From Planctomycetaceae bacterium (GTDB lineage Bacteria; Planctomycetota; Planctomycetia; Planctomycetales; Planctomycetaceae): a stretch of 64,000 nt of DNA. Positions 18,714 through 27,006 of this stretch are shown here, piece by piece. A program made the position numbers and the translations under genes. Where the stretch lies: assembly GCA_021732845.1 (NCBI GenBank), contig JAKFUF010000011.1, forward strand, positions 62,001 through 126,000. The letters run 5' to 3'. Position 1 is the stretch's first letter, and the number at the start of each line of letters is the position of its first letter. Under the pieces are notes generated by a model. That model saw only the letters and a program-made list of their open reading frames with translations. It made no database searches and had not been told where the DNA came from.

Positions 18714-18992
18714 GGCCAACCCTTGTGAGATTTCAAACATCAATCATCGTTGTTCTGTGCATCCATTCTAAGGCAGTCCATGGCGGGACGGGAGTCAACC
18801 GTGAATTGGCCTCGAGAAACTGGCGTCAACGAGGCGATTCGGCTGGCGATCGCCGAGGCCACGTCAGCTCGCTTGATAGGCCAAAGTTCGCGGCTCCGAT
18901 TGACGCCATGGGGTTCAATAAGGCAACATACATTTCAATCCTTTTAGAATTGCCTTGTCCAAGGTGTTCGCCAAGCCCGCTGGCGGCTTTTC

Positions 18993-20969
18993 ATGCCTGG
19001 TCTGACACTGAATTGTCCCGGCTGCGGCCGGTCAACGCCGCTGTCTGCCACCGAGAGTGGCAGTCCGCCGGCTCGCTGTCCGCACTGTCAGACGGCCTAC
19101 CCGGCGGGCTCATTCGCGGCCTCCGCAGCCGGTGCCGTGGCTCACACCGACACCATGGCCCAGGAAGGCAGCACGCACCCCCGGTCGGGCGCGTCGCGTG
19201 GCGCGATGCCCCAGCGGATCCACCATTACCGGATCCTCTCCGAACTGGGACGCGGCGGGATGGGCGCGGTCTACAAGGCCGAACACGAGATGCTGCGGCG
19301 AATTGTCGCCCTGAAAGTGCTGAAGCAGGAACTCACGTCGGGTGCCGAATTCATCGAACGCTTTAAACGCGAGATGCTGGCGGTGGGACGGCTGGACCAC
19401 CCGAATATCGTCCGCGCCCTCGATGCTGGCGAAAGCGGTGGCACGCTGTATCTGGCAATGGAGTACGTTCCCGGACACGATCTGCAGCAGCACCTGTTGA
19501 ACCGCGGCCGCCTGCCGCTGCAGGAGGCCTGTGACCTGATCCGGCAGGCCGCGACCGGTCTCCAGCATGCCCACGAAAACCGTCTGGTCCACCGGGACAT
19601 CAAGCCGTCGAACCTGCTGCTTAACACGCAGGGGCAGGTGAAGATTCTGGATCTTGGGCTGGCGCGGCTCACCGGCGAGGACCGCCCGGCGGCCGACATT
19701 TCCTACGGGATGTGCCTGGGCACGCCCGACTACATGGCTCCCGAACAATGGGAATCGCTGATTGAAGTCGACGGCCGGGCGGACCTGTATTCGCTGGGCT
19801 GCACCCTGTTCGTTCTTTTGGCGGGACGGCCCCCCTTTGCCGAAGCCACGTCGATTCCCGCCAAGGGCGTGGCTCACATGCGGACGGCGGTCCCCGATGT
19901 CCGCAAATTCGCCCCGGAAGTCCCTGCTCCGGTTGCCATCCTGATCAATCGGCTCCTGGCCAAGGAGCGGGAAAAACGGCCGGCTTCGGCCGCCGAAGTG
20001 GTGAGCATCCTCAGCCCGTTCTGCAATCAGGCGGCCCCGCTGTTCTTTCCCGACCCCGATTCCGCCACAAACACAGTGACCGAACCAGCGGCAACAAAGC
20101 CCGGCGGTTCATCGGTGGTCGTTCGATCGGCAACCGGCCCCGTGAGCATGCCTCCACGGCTGCCAACCGATTCGCTGGACGTGTCGCGCTCGGACGTGTC
20201 GCGGTCGCAGTCCTCCCGGACGCCTCCGCCTCCCCCTCCGCCGCTGCAGTCTGGAGCCACGCCCGCGCAGCTCCCTGGCCGCCCGAATTCGAAACCACCG
20301 GGGACCGGCGAAAACAGCGGCAGCTCATTGCACCGATCCGCCTCGGCGGGAGATTCGTCCATCAGTGGTCCACCTGGCAGCGGTTCCGGTCGCCGTGCGC
20401 CGGCCATTCGTCCCGCCGGCAGCGACACGCGCTCATCCGGTTCGCTGCCAACCATGGGCGGGCCATCGCCCCTTCCGGTGGTGCCCTATGAACTGCCTGG
20501 TGCCCGCCAGCGCCGTGCGGCGGCGCATCCGCAATCCGCCTTCTGCCTGGTGATCTACAACCTGAGTTTGATCTTCCTGATCCTGCGGGTGTTCGATGTC
20601 GCCTTCTCGATGAGCCGGCTGCTGCTGGCGAGTTCCGAGTCCGCACCGTGGCTCATCACGGACACCTTCCATCTGCTGGCCGGACTGGGCATGGTTCTGG
20701 TGGGAATTCCTGCCAACCTGCTGCTGCTGTTCGGCAAACCCTCCGGCCGCGTGCTGGGCTGGTTCCTGGTGATGTTCGTCGTAGGCTCAATCCAGGTCGA
20801 CCTGTGCCGCTGGCTGATCTTCCAAAGCCAGCACGCGACCGGCTCCGGTGGCCAGATGTTCGGCCTCCTCGGCCTCGGCGGCGAACTCTTGTTCCGTGGA
20901 ACCCTGCTGGCTTTCTACGTCACGGCGCTGATTCAGTTCGCGAAGTGGCTGCGGGCAAAGCCGGTGTGA
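18993..20969 (+). CDS. Ser/Thr protein kinase with N-terminal zinc ribbon and C-terminal membrane domain
   Basis: A 658-residue protein. Residues 8-35 hold a zinc ribbon (CPGCGR...CPHCQ). The kinase domain spans about 78-350: glycine loop LGRGGMGAVYKAEHEM, catalytic lysine in IVALKVLK, HRDIKPSNLLL, DLGLARL in place of the usual DFG, GTPDYMAPEQW, and a conserved DGRADLYSLGCTLF. A Pro/Ser/Gly-rich linker follows (about 360-510), then about four hydrophobic segments (about 520-650). This is a PknB-type Hanks kinase of the planctomycete kind. The DLG for DFG substitution is common in these and does not by itself mean inactivity. No phosphatase gene is nearby. Confidence 0.9.
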   Translation: MPGLTLNCPGCGRSTPLSATESGSPPARCPHCQTAYPAGSFAASAAGAVAHTDTMAQEGSTHPRSGASRGAMPQRIHHYRILSELGRGGMGAVYKAEHEMLRRIVALKVLKQELTSGAEFIERFKREMLAVGRLDHPNIVRALDAGESGGTLYLAMEYVPGHDLQQHLLNRGRLPLQEACDLIRQAATGLQHAHENRLVHRDIKPSNLLLNTQGQVKILDLGLARLTGEDRPAADISYGMCLGTPDYMAPEQWESLIEVDGRADLYSLGCTLFVLLAGRPPFAEATSIPAKGVAHMRTAVPDVRKFAPEVPAPVAILINRLLAKEREKRPASAAEVVSILSPFCNQAAPLFFPDPDSATNTVTEPAATKPGGSSVVVRSATGPVSMPPRLPTDSLDVSRSDVSRSQSSRTPPPPPPPLQSGATPAQLPGRPNSKPPGTGENSGSSLHRSASAGDSSISGPPGSGSGRRAPAIRPAGSDTRSSGSLPTMGGPSPLPVVPYELPGARQRRAAAHPQSAFCLVIYNLSLIFLILRVFDVAFSMSRLLLASSESAPWLITDTFHLLAGLGMVLVGIPANLLLLFGKPSGRVLGWFLVMFVVGSIQVDLCRWLIFQSQHATGSGGQMFGLLGLGGELLFRGTLLAFYVTALIQFAKWLRAKPV

Positions 20970-21164
20970 GTGGCTTCTCAACGACCCGAGGAGTAGGGCT
21001 TCGTGAACTAATCTCGCATCGGAACACGCAGCTTTGCGTGACGCGCAATGAAATTCGCAAATTCTGAAGTCAGACTCGCAGCGTATCTGTTTCCAATAGC
21101 ATACTTGGTGAGTTTTGGCCCAGCATGCTGGATGGCAAGCCATTCATTGATCCCAGTGCGCTAT
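20970..21164. other. Intergenic stretch before the long repeat
   Basis: No gene, RNA or clear motif is seen between the kinase stop and the start of the 548-bp repeat. Confidence 0.4.
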
Positions 21165-21712
21165 GGATCGCAGCAACAATAACAGGGGCATTTTGCTTGC
21201 TAGATGGCTGGCCGATGTGAACGAGTCCATCAGCCGGCACGCGTTAGGACCGCGGCATCAATTAGAATGAACTTTATGTCGGTGCACTGATGACAGCACA
21301 AGCGCCACGCTGACAGGGGTGGCGTGACCAGGGATGATCCCGGAGGGATCACAGCTCTTAGCCGGGGGTTGAGCGAAGTGTCGACAGACACGAAGCGACA
21401 CCCCCGGAAAAGCAGGTGTGACGAACGCACCCCGGCAGGGGTGCCAGCACCGTTCCTCGCTGTATCAAATTGCGAGATTCCGGAACACCTATCGTGAAGC
21501 CATTCGCTCTGGCTCCACTGGCGGTGTCCCGGAATCACGCAAGGCATGCTGCGATCCCTCCGGGATCGGATCTTTTCCTGGTTCCTAACCGGGGGTGTCG
21601 CTTCGCTCAACCCCCGGCTAAGAGCTGTGATCCCTCCGGGATGATCTTTTGGCATCGTCGCCCGGGAGAGTAAATCGTTCCAAGAATGCGACAGTTATTC
21701 TTTCTCCGACCC
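21165..21712 (-). repeat. 548-bp dispersed repeat, copy 1 (inverted relative to copy 2)
   Basis: This stretch is the reverse complement of 57979-58526, is collinear over the same 548 bp without gaps, and has about seven mismatches by eye. It contains internal inverted motifs (CCGGAGGGATCA with TGATCCCTCCGG, and the GGGGGTTGAGCG class). A 141-codon ORF runs through both copies but shows no domain, so I treat it as non-coding. Confidence 0.85.
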
Positions 21713-21800
21713 TTAGCGTCCGGTTCGTGGCGTTGGCGTCTTCCGATCATCCTCCAACCGGGGGCTAAGGCCGGCTAAGGCCCTCCGGCTCATTGGCTGT
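21713..21800. repeat. Fragment of the GGGGCTAAGG repeat family
   Basis: The stretch with GTCCGGTTCGTGGCGTTGGC, the CTTCCGATCATCCTCCAACC piece and GGGGGCTAAGG recurs at about 30915-30967 and, inverted, near 58720-58795. Confidence 0.6.
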
Positions 21801-21934
21801 CCTAAGAACCAAACCGGTAATCAAGCCACTGGCACACTGGCACTGGTGATGAGAACCTTGGGGCGGGACATGGCGGGCAGCTTTCTGAAAGTGGAAGGCC
21901 ACGTCGAACCGTCGCGGCTTCTCACGCGTTCCAG

Positions 21935-24019
21935 TCATTCTGCAACCACGAACTGCACCGCATCGACAATGACATGGCCATTCGTTCCGGCGTTGGTGAT
22001 GGTCACCGTGGGCATCGTGCCCAGGTCGAACATGCCGAGGGTGGCAAACCCGTCCTTGACGGCCTTCTGCTGGTTCAGCGTCAGGGTTTTGTCTCCCGCC
22101 GCCGTTGCGATTGTGACGGGCACATTGGTGGCTCGATTGGCGTTGGGAGTGCAGGCGACGCGGACTTCATAACGTCCTGGTTTGGGAAGCGTGGCTGAGA
22201 ACACCGCCCGGCAACTGCCCTTGTTGGCATTGCCGTCGTGCAGATAGCTCACGCCAACGAAGCCGGGAATGGAACTGCTGTGCGACCAGTCGCCGGTGGT
22301 CTTGGCGGCGGTGTCGTCGACAACCACCCCCGGCAGTTTCTTGGGATCGCGACCCAAGGGGGCTCCGGTCCAGGCCAACACCTGCTGGTCCGCCAGAAGG
22401 CGTTTCTGCAGCTTGGCGGGATCAATCTGCTGGACGGAAACTCCCTCGTCCAGCGCATGCACCGCGGCCGTGGCGGCCGACTGCCCCAGCACCATGAACA
22501 CGGGCTCCATCCGGATCGAGCCGTAGGCAATATGCGATGCTGAAAGGCAGACAGGCACCAGCAGGTTCTTGCATTCCGACTCGCGCGGCCGGATCGAACG
22601 ATAGGCAATCGGGTAGGGGGTGATGCCATGGATCTGAACATCGCCCTCGTTGTAGACGCGTCCATCCCGCGCATAACGCTGCACGTTGTGCGAATCCATG
22701 CTGTAGGCCGCGAGTCCCACCGGATCGTCCACCGTGGCCCGGCCCTGGCAGTTGTGCTGCGTCATCACATGGTCCGACACCATCCGCCGCGCCTCGCGAA
22801 CATACAACTGATGCGGCCAGCCGCCATTGTCGGTGAATTCATCCTTGCAGAGTCCCCACTGGCTGATTTGTGTCCTGATCTTTTCGGGCACGCGCGGATC
22901 ATTGGCCAGGAACCACATCAATCCCTGCTGATAGGTGACGTGTTCCGTGAACAATCGCTCACGCGTGGCATGGTCGCCCTCCGGCCAGGCATAGTTCATG
23001 CCAATGTTGTCGGTGGAAAAACCACCGCAATTGTTGGTGTCTGTCTTATGGTTTGGCATCGGCAGGTTGGAGCAGAAGGCGTCCCACACACCGCCTTGTA
23101 TGTAGCGGGCCAGAAGTTCATAGCGCAGCGGGTCATATCCGGCAGGCTTGGGGAACGGAATGCGGTTTTCGGCAACATCGGTCAGGCACATGCGAAAGTT
23201 GTAAGCCTGCACACGCTTGTCGCCCGCCCCCTCTTCACCCGGACCTTCTTCTTGAATACCCGGCAGCAGGCCGCTTTGAGGATTGCCCGGCATGCGAAAC
23301 GGATCGACAGGCACCATGAACTGGTGCTTCGTCGCCTGCTGCGTCTGAACGCCGTTATAGGTTTCCCGATAGGTGGCGTTCGCCTCGCGCCCGATATGAT
23401 GCGAGACGCCGGCACCGGCCAGCAAATCGCCTTCATAGGTGGCGTCAATGAACATCCTCGCATCGCACGTCAGGCCGCTTTCCATCGTGATGGAGACAAT
23501 CCGGCCGTCCTGTTTGCTGACCCCTTGCTTCAGATCGAGCCGTTCGCCAAGGATGACGGAAACATTGGCCTCCCTGAGCCAGTCGCGCAGGATCATCTCC
23601 GCCACATGTGGCTCAAACGTCCACATTTCCAGTTCCTTGGTCGGCTGTCTGCGTTTGAGAAACGCGTCGGGCGGTTGAAAGGTCCACGCCGAGGGCTGCT
23701 CGTAATGTTTGCCGAGCCGTCGATAGAACTCCCTGGCAACGCCACCGATGGCCTGCTTGTTGCCAATGTCCGTGGCTCCCAGGCCGCCGGACGTCAGGCC
23801 GCCCAAATGCCGGCCCGGTTCGACAAGCAGCACCGTCTTTCCCATCCGCGCCGCCTGGATTGCCGCGGCAATTCCGCCCGCCGTGCCGCCATAAACCACA
23901 ATGTCGGCAGTTTTCGGCGGCGGCCTGTCAGCGAGATCCACCATTTCGGCGGCGGCCGCACACCTGGCGGCAATCGCCAATGACACCACAAGAACGGCGA
24001 TGACTGCGCGGCTGGCCAT
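21935..24019 (-). CDS. Secreted FAD-dependent oxidoreductase with C-terminal golvesin-like domain
   Basis: A 694-residue protein with a signal peptide (VIAVLVVSLAIAARCAAAAE), a Rossmann FAD-binding start (ADIVVYGGTAGGIAAAIQAA then VLLVEPGRHLGGLTSGGLG), the FAD_oxidored pattern through about residue 550 (DATYEGDLLAGAGV, TDNNCGGFSTDNIGMNYAWP, MDSHNVQRY, SASHIAYGSIRMEP, MVLGQSAATAA), and a C-terminal beta domain (about 560-694, DDTAAKTTGDWSHSS, GRYEVRVACTPNANRATNVP) like the golvesin/xanthan-lyase carbohydrate-binding-like module. Such proteins are common in planctomycetes and may act on sugars outside the cytoplasm; the substrate is unknown. Confidence 0.87.
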   Translation of the reverse strand: MASRAVIAVLVVSLAIAARCAAAAEMVDLADRPPPKTADIVVYGGTAGGIAAAIQAARMGKTVLLVEPGRHLGGLTSGGLGATDIGNKQAIGGVAREFYRRLGKHYEQPSAWTFQPPDAFLKRRQPTKELEMWTFEPHVAEMILRDWLREANVSVILGERLDLKQGVSKQDGRIVSITMESGLTCDARMFIDATYEGDLLAGAGVSHHIGREANATYRETYNGVQTQQATKHQFMVPVDPFRMPGNPQSGLLPGIQEEGPGEEGAGDKRVQAYNFRMCLTDVAENRIPFPKPAGYDPLRYELLARYIQGGVWDAFCSNLPMPNHKTDTNNCGGFSTDNIGMNYAWPEGDHATRERLFTEHVTYQQGLMWFLANDPRVPEKIRTQISQWGLCKDEFTDNGGWPHQLYVREARRMVSDHVMTQHNCQGRATVDDPVGLAAYSMDSHNVQRYARDGRVYNEGDVQIHGITPYPIAYRSIRPRESECKNLLVPVCLSASHIAYGSIRMEPVFMVLGQSAATAAVHALDEGVSVQQIDPAKLQKRLLADQQVLAWTGAPLGRDPKKLPGVVVDDTAAKTTGDWSHSSSIPGFVGVSYLHDGNANKGSCRAVFSATLPKPGRYEVRVACTPNANRATNVPVTIATAAGDKTLTLNQQKAVKDGFATLGMFDLGTMPTVTITNAGTNGHVIVDAVQFVVAE

Positions 24020-24212
24020 GTCTCACTCCGGTCGTGTCACAAGTTCATGAAATAATGTTCTGATGAATTTGCCGCTAATCATTAACACCGTGCGCCCATC
24101 TTTGCTATTGTCATGTCCTGCATTGGAACTATTGGCGTCCGGAATGTCCACAAGCCGGATTCCGGCCCTATGAACTATGTCTTCCCAACCCGGACACCCA
24201 GGATCAAGTGCG

Positions 24213-24659
24213 ATGGCAAAGCGGCAGTTTGTAGTCGGTGAGACAAATCGCGCAGAGGCGCTGCGGGAGGCGGTCAGCACGTGCGGACTCGACTCATCGA
24301 ACAAGACCGTCAAGGACTGGGTGGCTGAGAACTGGACCGACTTCACCTGGGGATCAAACCCCGCGGCGGAACTGTTTGCCGCGCGAAACTCGCTGCGGAA
24401 GGCGGAAGGCGTCACGATCAGCAAAAAACGCGGTCGCAAGAAGAAGTCCAAGGCGACCTCGGTCATCATCGCCAGCGGCGCCGCCCAAACCAAAGCCCCG
24501 AAGGCTGCCGTTGTCGTGGGCACCCGTTCGGCACTGTCCCTGGCGGTCGAACTGCTGTCTGCGACAGACGACGCAGAAGGCGTATTGGAGAAGGCGCGGC
24601 AGATTGTTTCCGCCGCTGGATCAAGCGGCAAGGCTCTCGAAATCGTAAACCTGATTTAG
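24213..24659 (+). CDS. Hypothetical protein with basic KKRGRKKK stretch
   Basis: A 148-residue protein when started at ATG 24213, preceded by AGGA; an upstream in-frame ATG at 24177 would add 12 residues. The N-terminal half contains REAVSTCGLDSSNKTVKDWV and WTDFTWGSNPAAELFAARNS, followed by a lysine-rich segment (SKKRGRKKKSK) that would suit nucleic-acid binding, then an alanine-rich linker and a helical C-terminus. I do not recognise a family. An ORF on the other strand covers much of the same DNA but looks like a shadow. It is convergent with the DUF2357 nuclease gene. Confidence 0.55.
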   Translation: MAKRQFVVGETNRAEALREAVSTCGLDSSNKTVKDWVAENWTDFTWGSNPAAELFAARNSLRKAEGVTISKKRGRKKKSKATSVIIASGAAQTKAPKAAVVVGTRSALSLAVELLSATDDAEGVLEKARQIVSAAGSSGKALEIVNLI

Positions 24660-24764
24660 TCGGACGCGCCAGGATGCAGTGCGGCGCAACACGACCACCA
24701 GACGAACCGTGTTGCGCTGCTGAAACTGCAGTCCCAATTCTCCCCGGGAATCGACCGACGCTTG

Positions 24765-26672
24765 TTAGTCGGTTCGCAGAATCACGCCGGAGCGGGTCAG
24801 CAGCATCCGCAGCAGGGAATTGAGCGGGCTCTTGTGCGGCAGCACACCGGGCACCGCCTGAACAACTCCCGTCACCGAACTCCGCATGTCGAACTCTTCG
24901 GACCAGAAGGCGTCGTTGTCGACGGTGCAGGTCGCCTGCGCCCAGTCGGGCTGATCTTCCATTGGGCCGCCGACGGCGGGAGTCGGAGCCATTGCCCACA
25001 CCTGCCGCGACAACATGCTCCCGCTTTTGAATACGCCGATCTTGCCATACTTTCGCCGCACTTCGTCCATCTTGACGTTGTGCGCCGACGACGAGTATTT
25101 GGCATCAATGACGATGATCATTTCGGGCAGCACGACGTGCGAGGCCCGGTCATAAATCTCCAGGGCAATGTCCGGCGTCCGCTCTTCATCGGACCCGAGC
25201 AGCCCATACGGCGCGCCTTTCGACCGCACCCGTGAAAGATAGCGCGGAACATAGCGGATCCGTACGAGACGATCTTTCTCATCGTAAAAGTCGACGGCCT
25301 GATTCGCCTCGAATTCCACGACAAACCGCTCGCGCTCGTCGCGCAGGCGGCGGAACGGCGTGGTTCGGTCGGCACCCGGGGCTTCAACCTGACGCAGGCA
25401 GCTCTGCAGCACCCGCAACACCGCCAGCAGGCACCACCATTCATACAGGACGGGCAATGAGCGGGCGCGTGTCAGCAGATGCTCATCGTCGAGCTGGACG
25501 CGGTACGCCTGGAAGTGTGATTGAATCAGCCGGTAGGCATGCGCATAAGCCGGGTGCGCGCGAATCAGCGGGGTCGATGGCGGAACTTCGTGAAGGATGG
25601 GCGCGGGGGGCAGGAACTCGTGCCGCAACTGGCGGCCCAACTGTTCCTCGACGGGGCGCAGATCCTGCAACATCCGCTGCATCTCTTCGATGCGGGGCAG
25701 ATCCTCCTGTTCCCACCACGTTTTTTCGCCCGACTCGCCCCGCACGTTGCGCGTGGATTTTCTCGCCCGCCGGATCTGAACCTCCCGCAGCATGCGGTTG
25801 CGCAGGTCGGTCGTCTGCCGCTGCAGGAACAGCAGAAAACTCTTCAGCATCCGGTTCTCGCGCAGGTCAAAATCCGACAGGGCGGTTTCGTGGATCTGCT
25901 CGCGAAACATCACCCCGCGCCGCGAATGGAAAGCCAGCGTGGGGTCCGTGCAGGCCTCTTCCAGCGTCAATTCCGAGACACTGGCATCGGGCAGGGCCAG
26001 TTCGCGCGAGCGCGTCGTTTTCAGGCGGCAGGCGGGACGGCGGGCGATGTCGCGCAGCACCGAGTCCATCTGATGCACCACCTGCCGCAGCAGTTGCATG
26101 ATGGCAATCGGCGCCGATTCTCCCTGCCGTCGCTCGGGTCGAAGCCCAATGAATGTCTTCCCGTAAACATCCAGCAGCACCGCGGCCGAATAGTCGGCGA
26201 TCTCCTTGCACAGCGCATCAAAGGCCGCATCGGAGATTTTCCCCGCCGAGATCTGCAGGCCGGCGGTGACTATCGGGACCCAGTCGTCCTCCCGCTGAAC
26301 CCGCACCTCCAGCTCCGTCGAGCCCGCCCAGTCACGGAAGATCTGGCCGCGGCAGGCAAAATACTCCTCGCCAGGTTCGGCGTCAGGCGACAAGTCCAGG
26401 TGGAAATCTGGCCGGTCGCGCTCCAGCGTCGAGGCGACCAGGACGTTGCCCACATACAACCGGGCCTGGAAATCAATCAGTTGGTCGGGGTAGATCCGCA
26501 GTTGCAGAATGCTGCTTTCCGCGACGGACACCGCCCCCTGCACCTCCAGCACATCCCGCTGGCCAGGCGTGGCCGCGGCATCGAAGATGGGAGCCCATCG
26601 CCGCAACTGCGGGTTTTGCTCCCGCAACGAGACGCGAATCGGACCCGAATGGGGCTCTGTGGACAAAACCAT
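24765..26672 (-). CDS. DUF2357/PD-(D/E)XK nuclease-like protein (McrC-like effector)
   Basis: A 635-residue protein. The N-terminal two thirds match the DUF2357 type: a beta-rich first 150 residues, then FDALCKEIADYSAAVLLDVYG and VFHSRRGV-like LAFHSRRGVMFREQIHETAL, DFDLRENRMLKSFL. The C-terminal part is a nuclease: LYEWWCLLAVLRVLQ, then TPDIALEIYD (about 504) and IIVIDAKYSSS (about 526), the D...D-x-K core of the PD-(D/E)XK fold. Such proteins pair with McrB-like ATPases in type IV restriction-type systems; a coiled-coil AAA gene lies directly upstream in the same direction. The predicted job is cutting of foreign or modified nucleic acid after ATPase activation. Target and modification dependence are unknown. 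Confidence 0.8.
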   Translation of the reverse strand: MVLSTEPHSGPIRVSLREQNPQLRRWAPIFDAAATPGQRDVLEVQGAVSVAESSILQLRIYPDQLIDFQARLYVGNVLVASTLERDRPDFHLDLSPDAEPGEEYFACRGQIFRDWAGSTELEVRVQREDDWVPIVTAGLQISAGKISDAAFDALCKEIADYSAAVLLDVYGKTFIGLRPERRQGESAPIAIMQLLRQVVHQMDSVLRDIARRPACRLKTTRSRELALPDASVSELTLEEACTDPTLAFHSRRGVMFREQIHETALSDFDLRENRMLKSFLLFLQRQTTDLRNRMLREVQIRRARKSTRNVRGESGEKTWWEQEDLPRIEEMQRMLQDLRPVEEQLGRQLRHEFLPPAPILHEVPPSTPLIRAHPAYAHAYRLIQSHFQAYRVQLDDEHLLTRARSLPVLYEWWCLLAVLRVLQSCLRQVEAPGADRTTPFRRLRDERERFVVEFEANQAVDFYDEKDRLVRIRYVPRYLSRVRSKGAPYGLLGSDEERTPDIALEIYDRASHVVLPEMIIVIDAKYSSSAHNVKMDEVRRKYGKIGVFKSGSMLSRQVWAMAPTPAVGGPMEDQPDWAQATCTVDNDAFWSEEFDMRSSVTGVVQAVPGVLPHKSPLNSLLRMLLTRSGVILRTD

Positions 26673-26801
26673 GTTCGAACTTCTGCACGCCGTTCCCTGG
26701 AAAACCGTGGCTCAACCACGGAGGCAATTCAGTGTATCAGACCCGCAACGAGTTCGGTTCGTGCCGGCAAAGCTGTGCGTGAATCGTAGGGTTAGAAGCT
26801 G

Positions 26802-26923
26802 AACCACGAATCTTCACGAATCTTACAAATTCCACCAATCGTCAACCGGCTTGTCACCGCGGTTGATGATACCCATCTCGTTGCTATTCGTGACATTCGT
26901 CTTATTCGCGAAAATTCGTGGTT
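26802..26923. repeat. Palindromic ACCACGAAT element between AAA and nuclease genes
   Basis: AACCACGAATCTTCACGAAT at one end is mirrored by ATTCGCGAAAATTCGTGGTT at the other. It belongs to the 120-bp family also found at 31154, 57784 and 60860. It sits in the 334-bp gap between the two presumably cotranscribed genes. Confidence 0.75.
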
Positions 26924-27006
26924 CCCCTTCTCGTTGACTACGATCAGCCTTCGGTCAACATCTTTTCTCCAACGAGGTGGCTCAGACCGCTCGGAGACCC
27001 CTGAAT

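Noticed and set aside
21230-21655. 141-residue protein, twin of one at 58036-58461
   Set aside because: Both lie entirely inside the 548-bp repeat, have no domain and consist of translated palindromic motifs; treated as repeat DNA.
22628-23983. 451-residue protein on the plus strand
   Set aside because: Antisense shadow of the FAD oxidoreductase gene.
24023-24631. 202-residue protein on the minus strand
   Set aside because: It covers the hypothetical gene at 24213-24659 and shows no family; the plus-strand gene has a ribosome site and more protein-like composition. Not fully certain.
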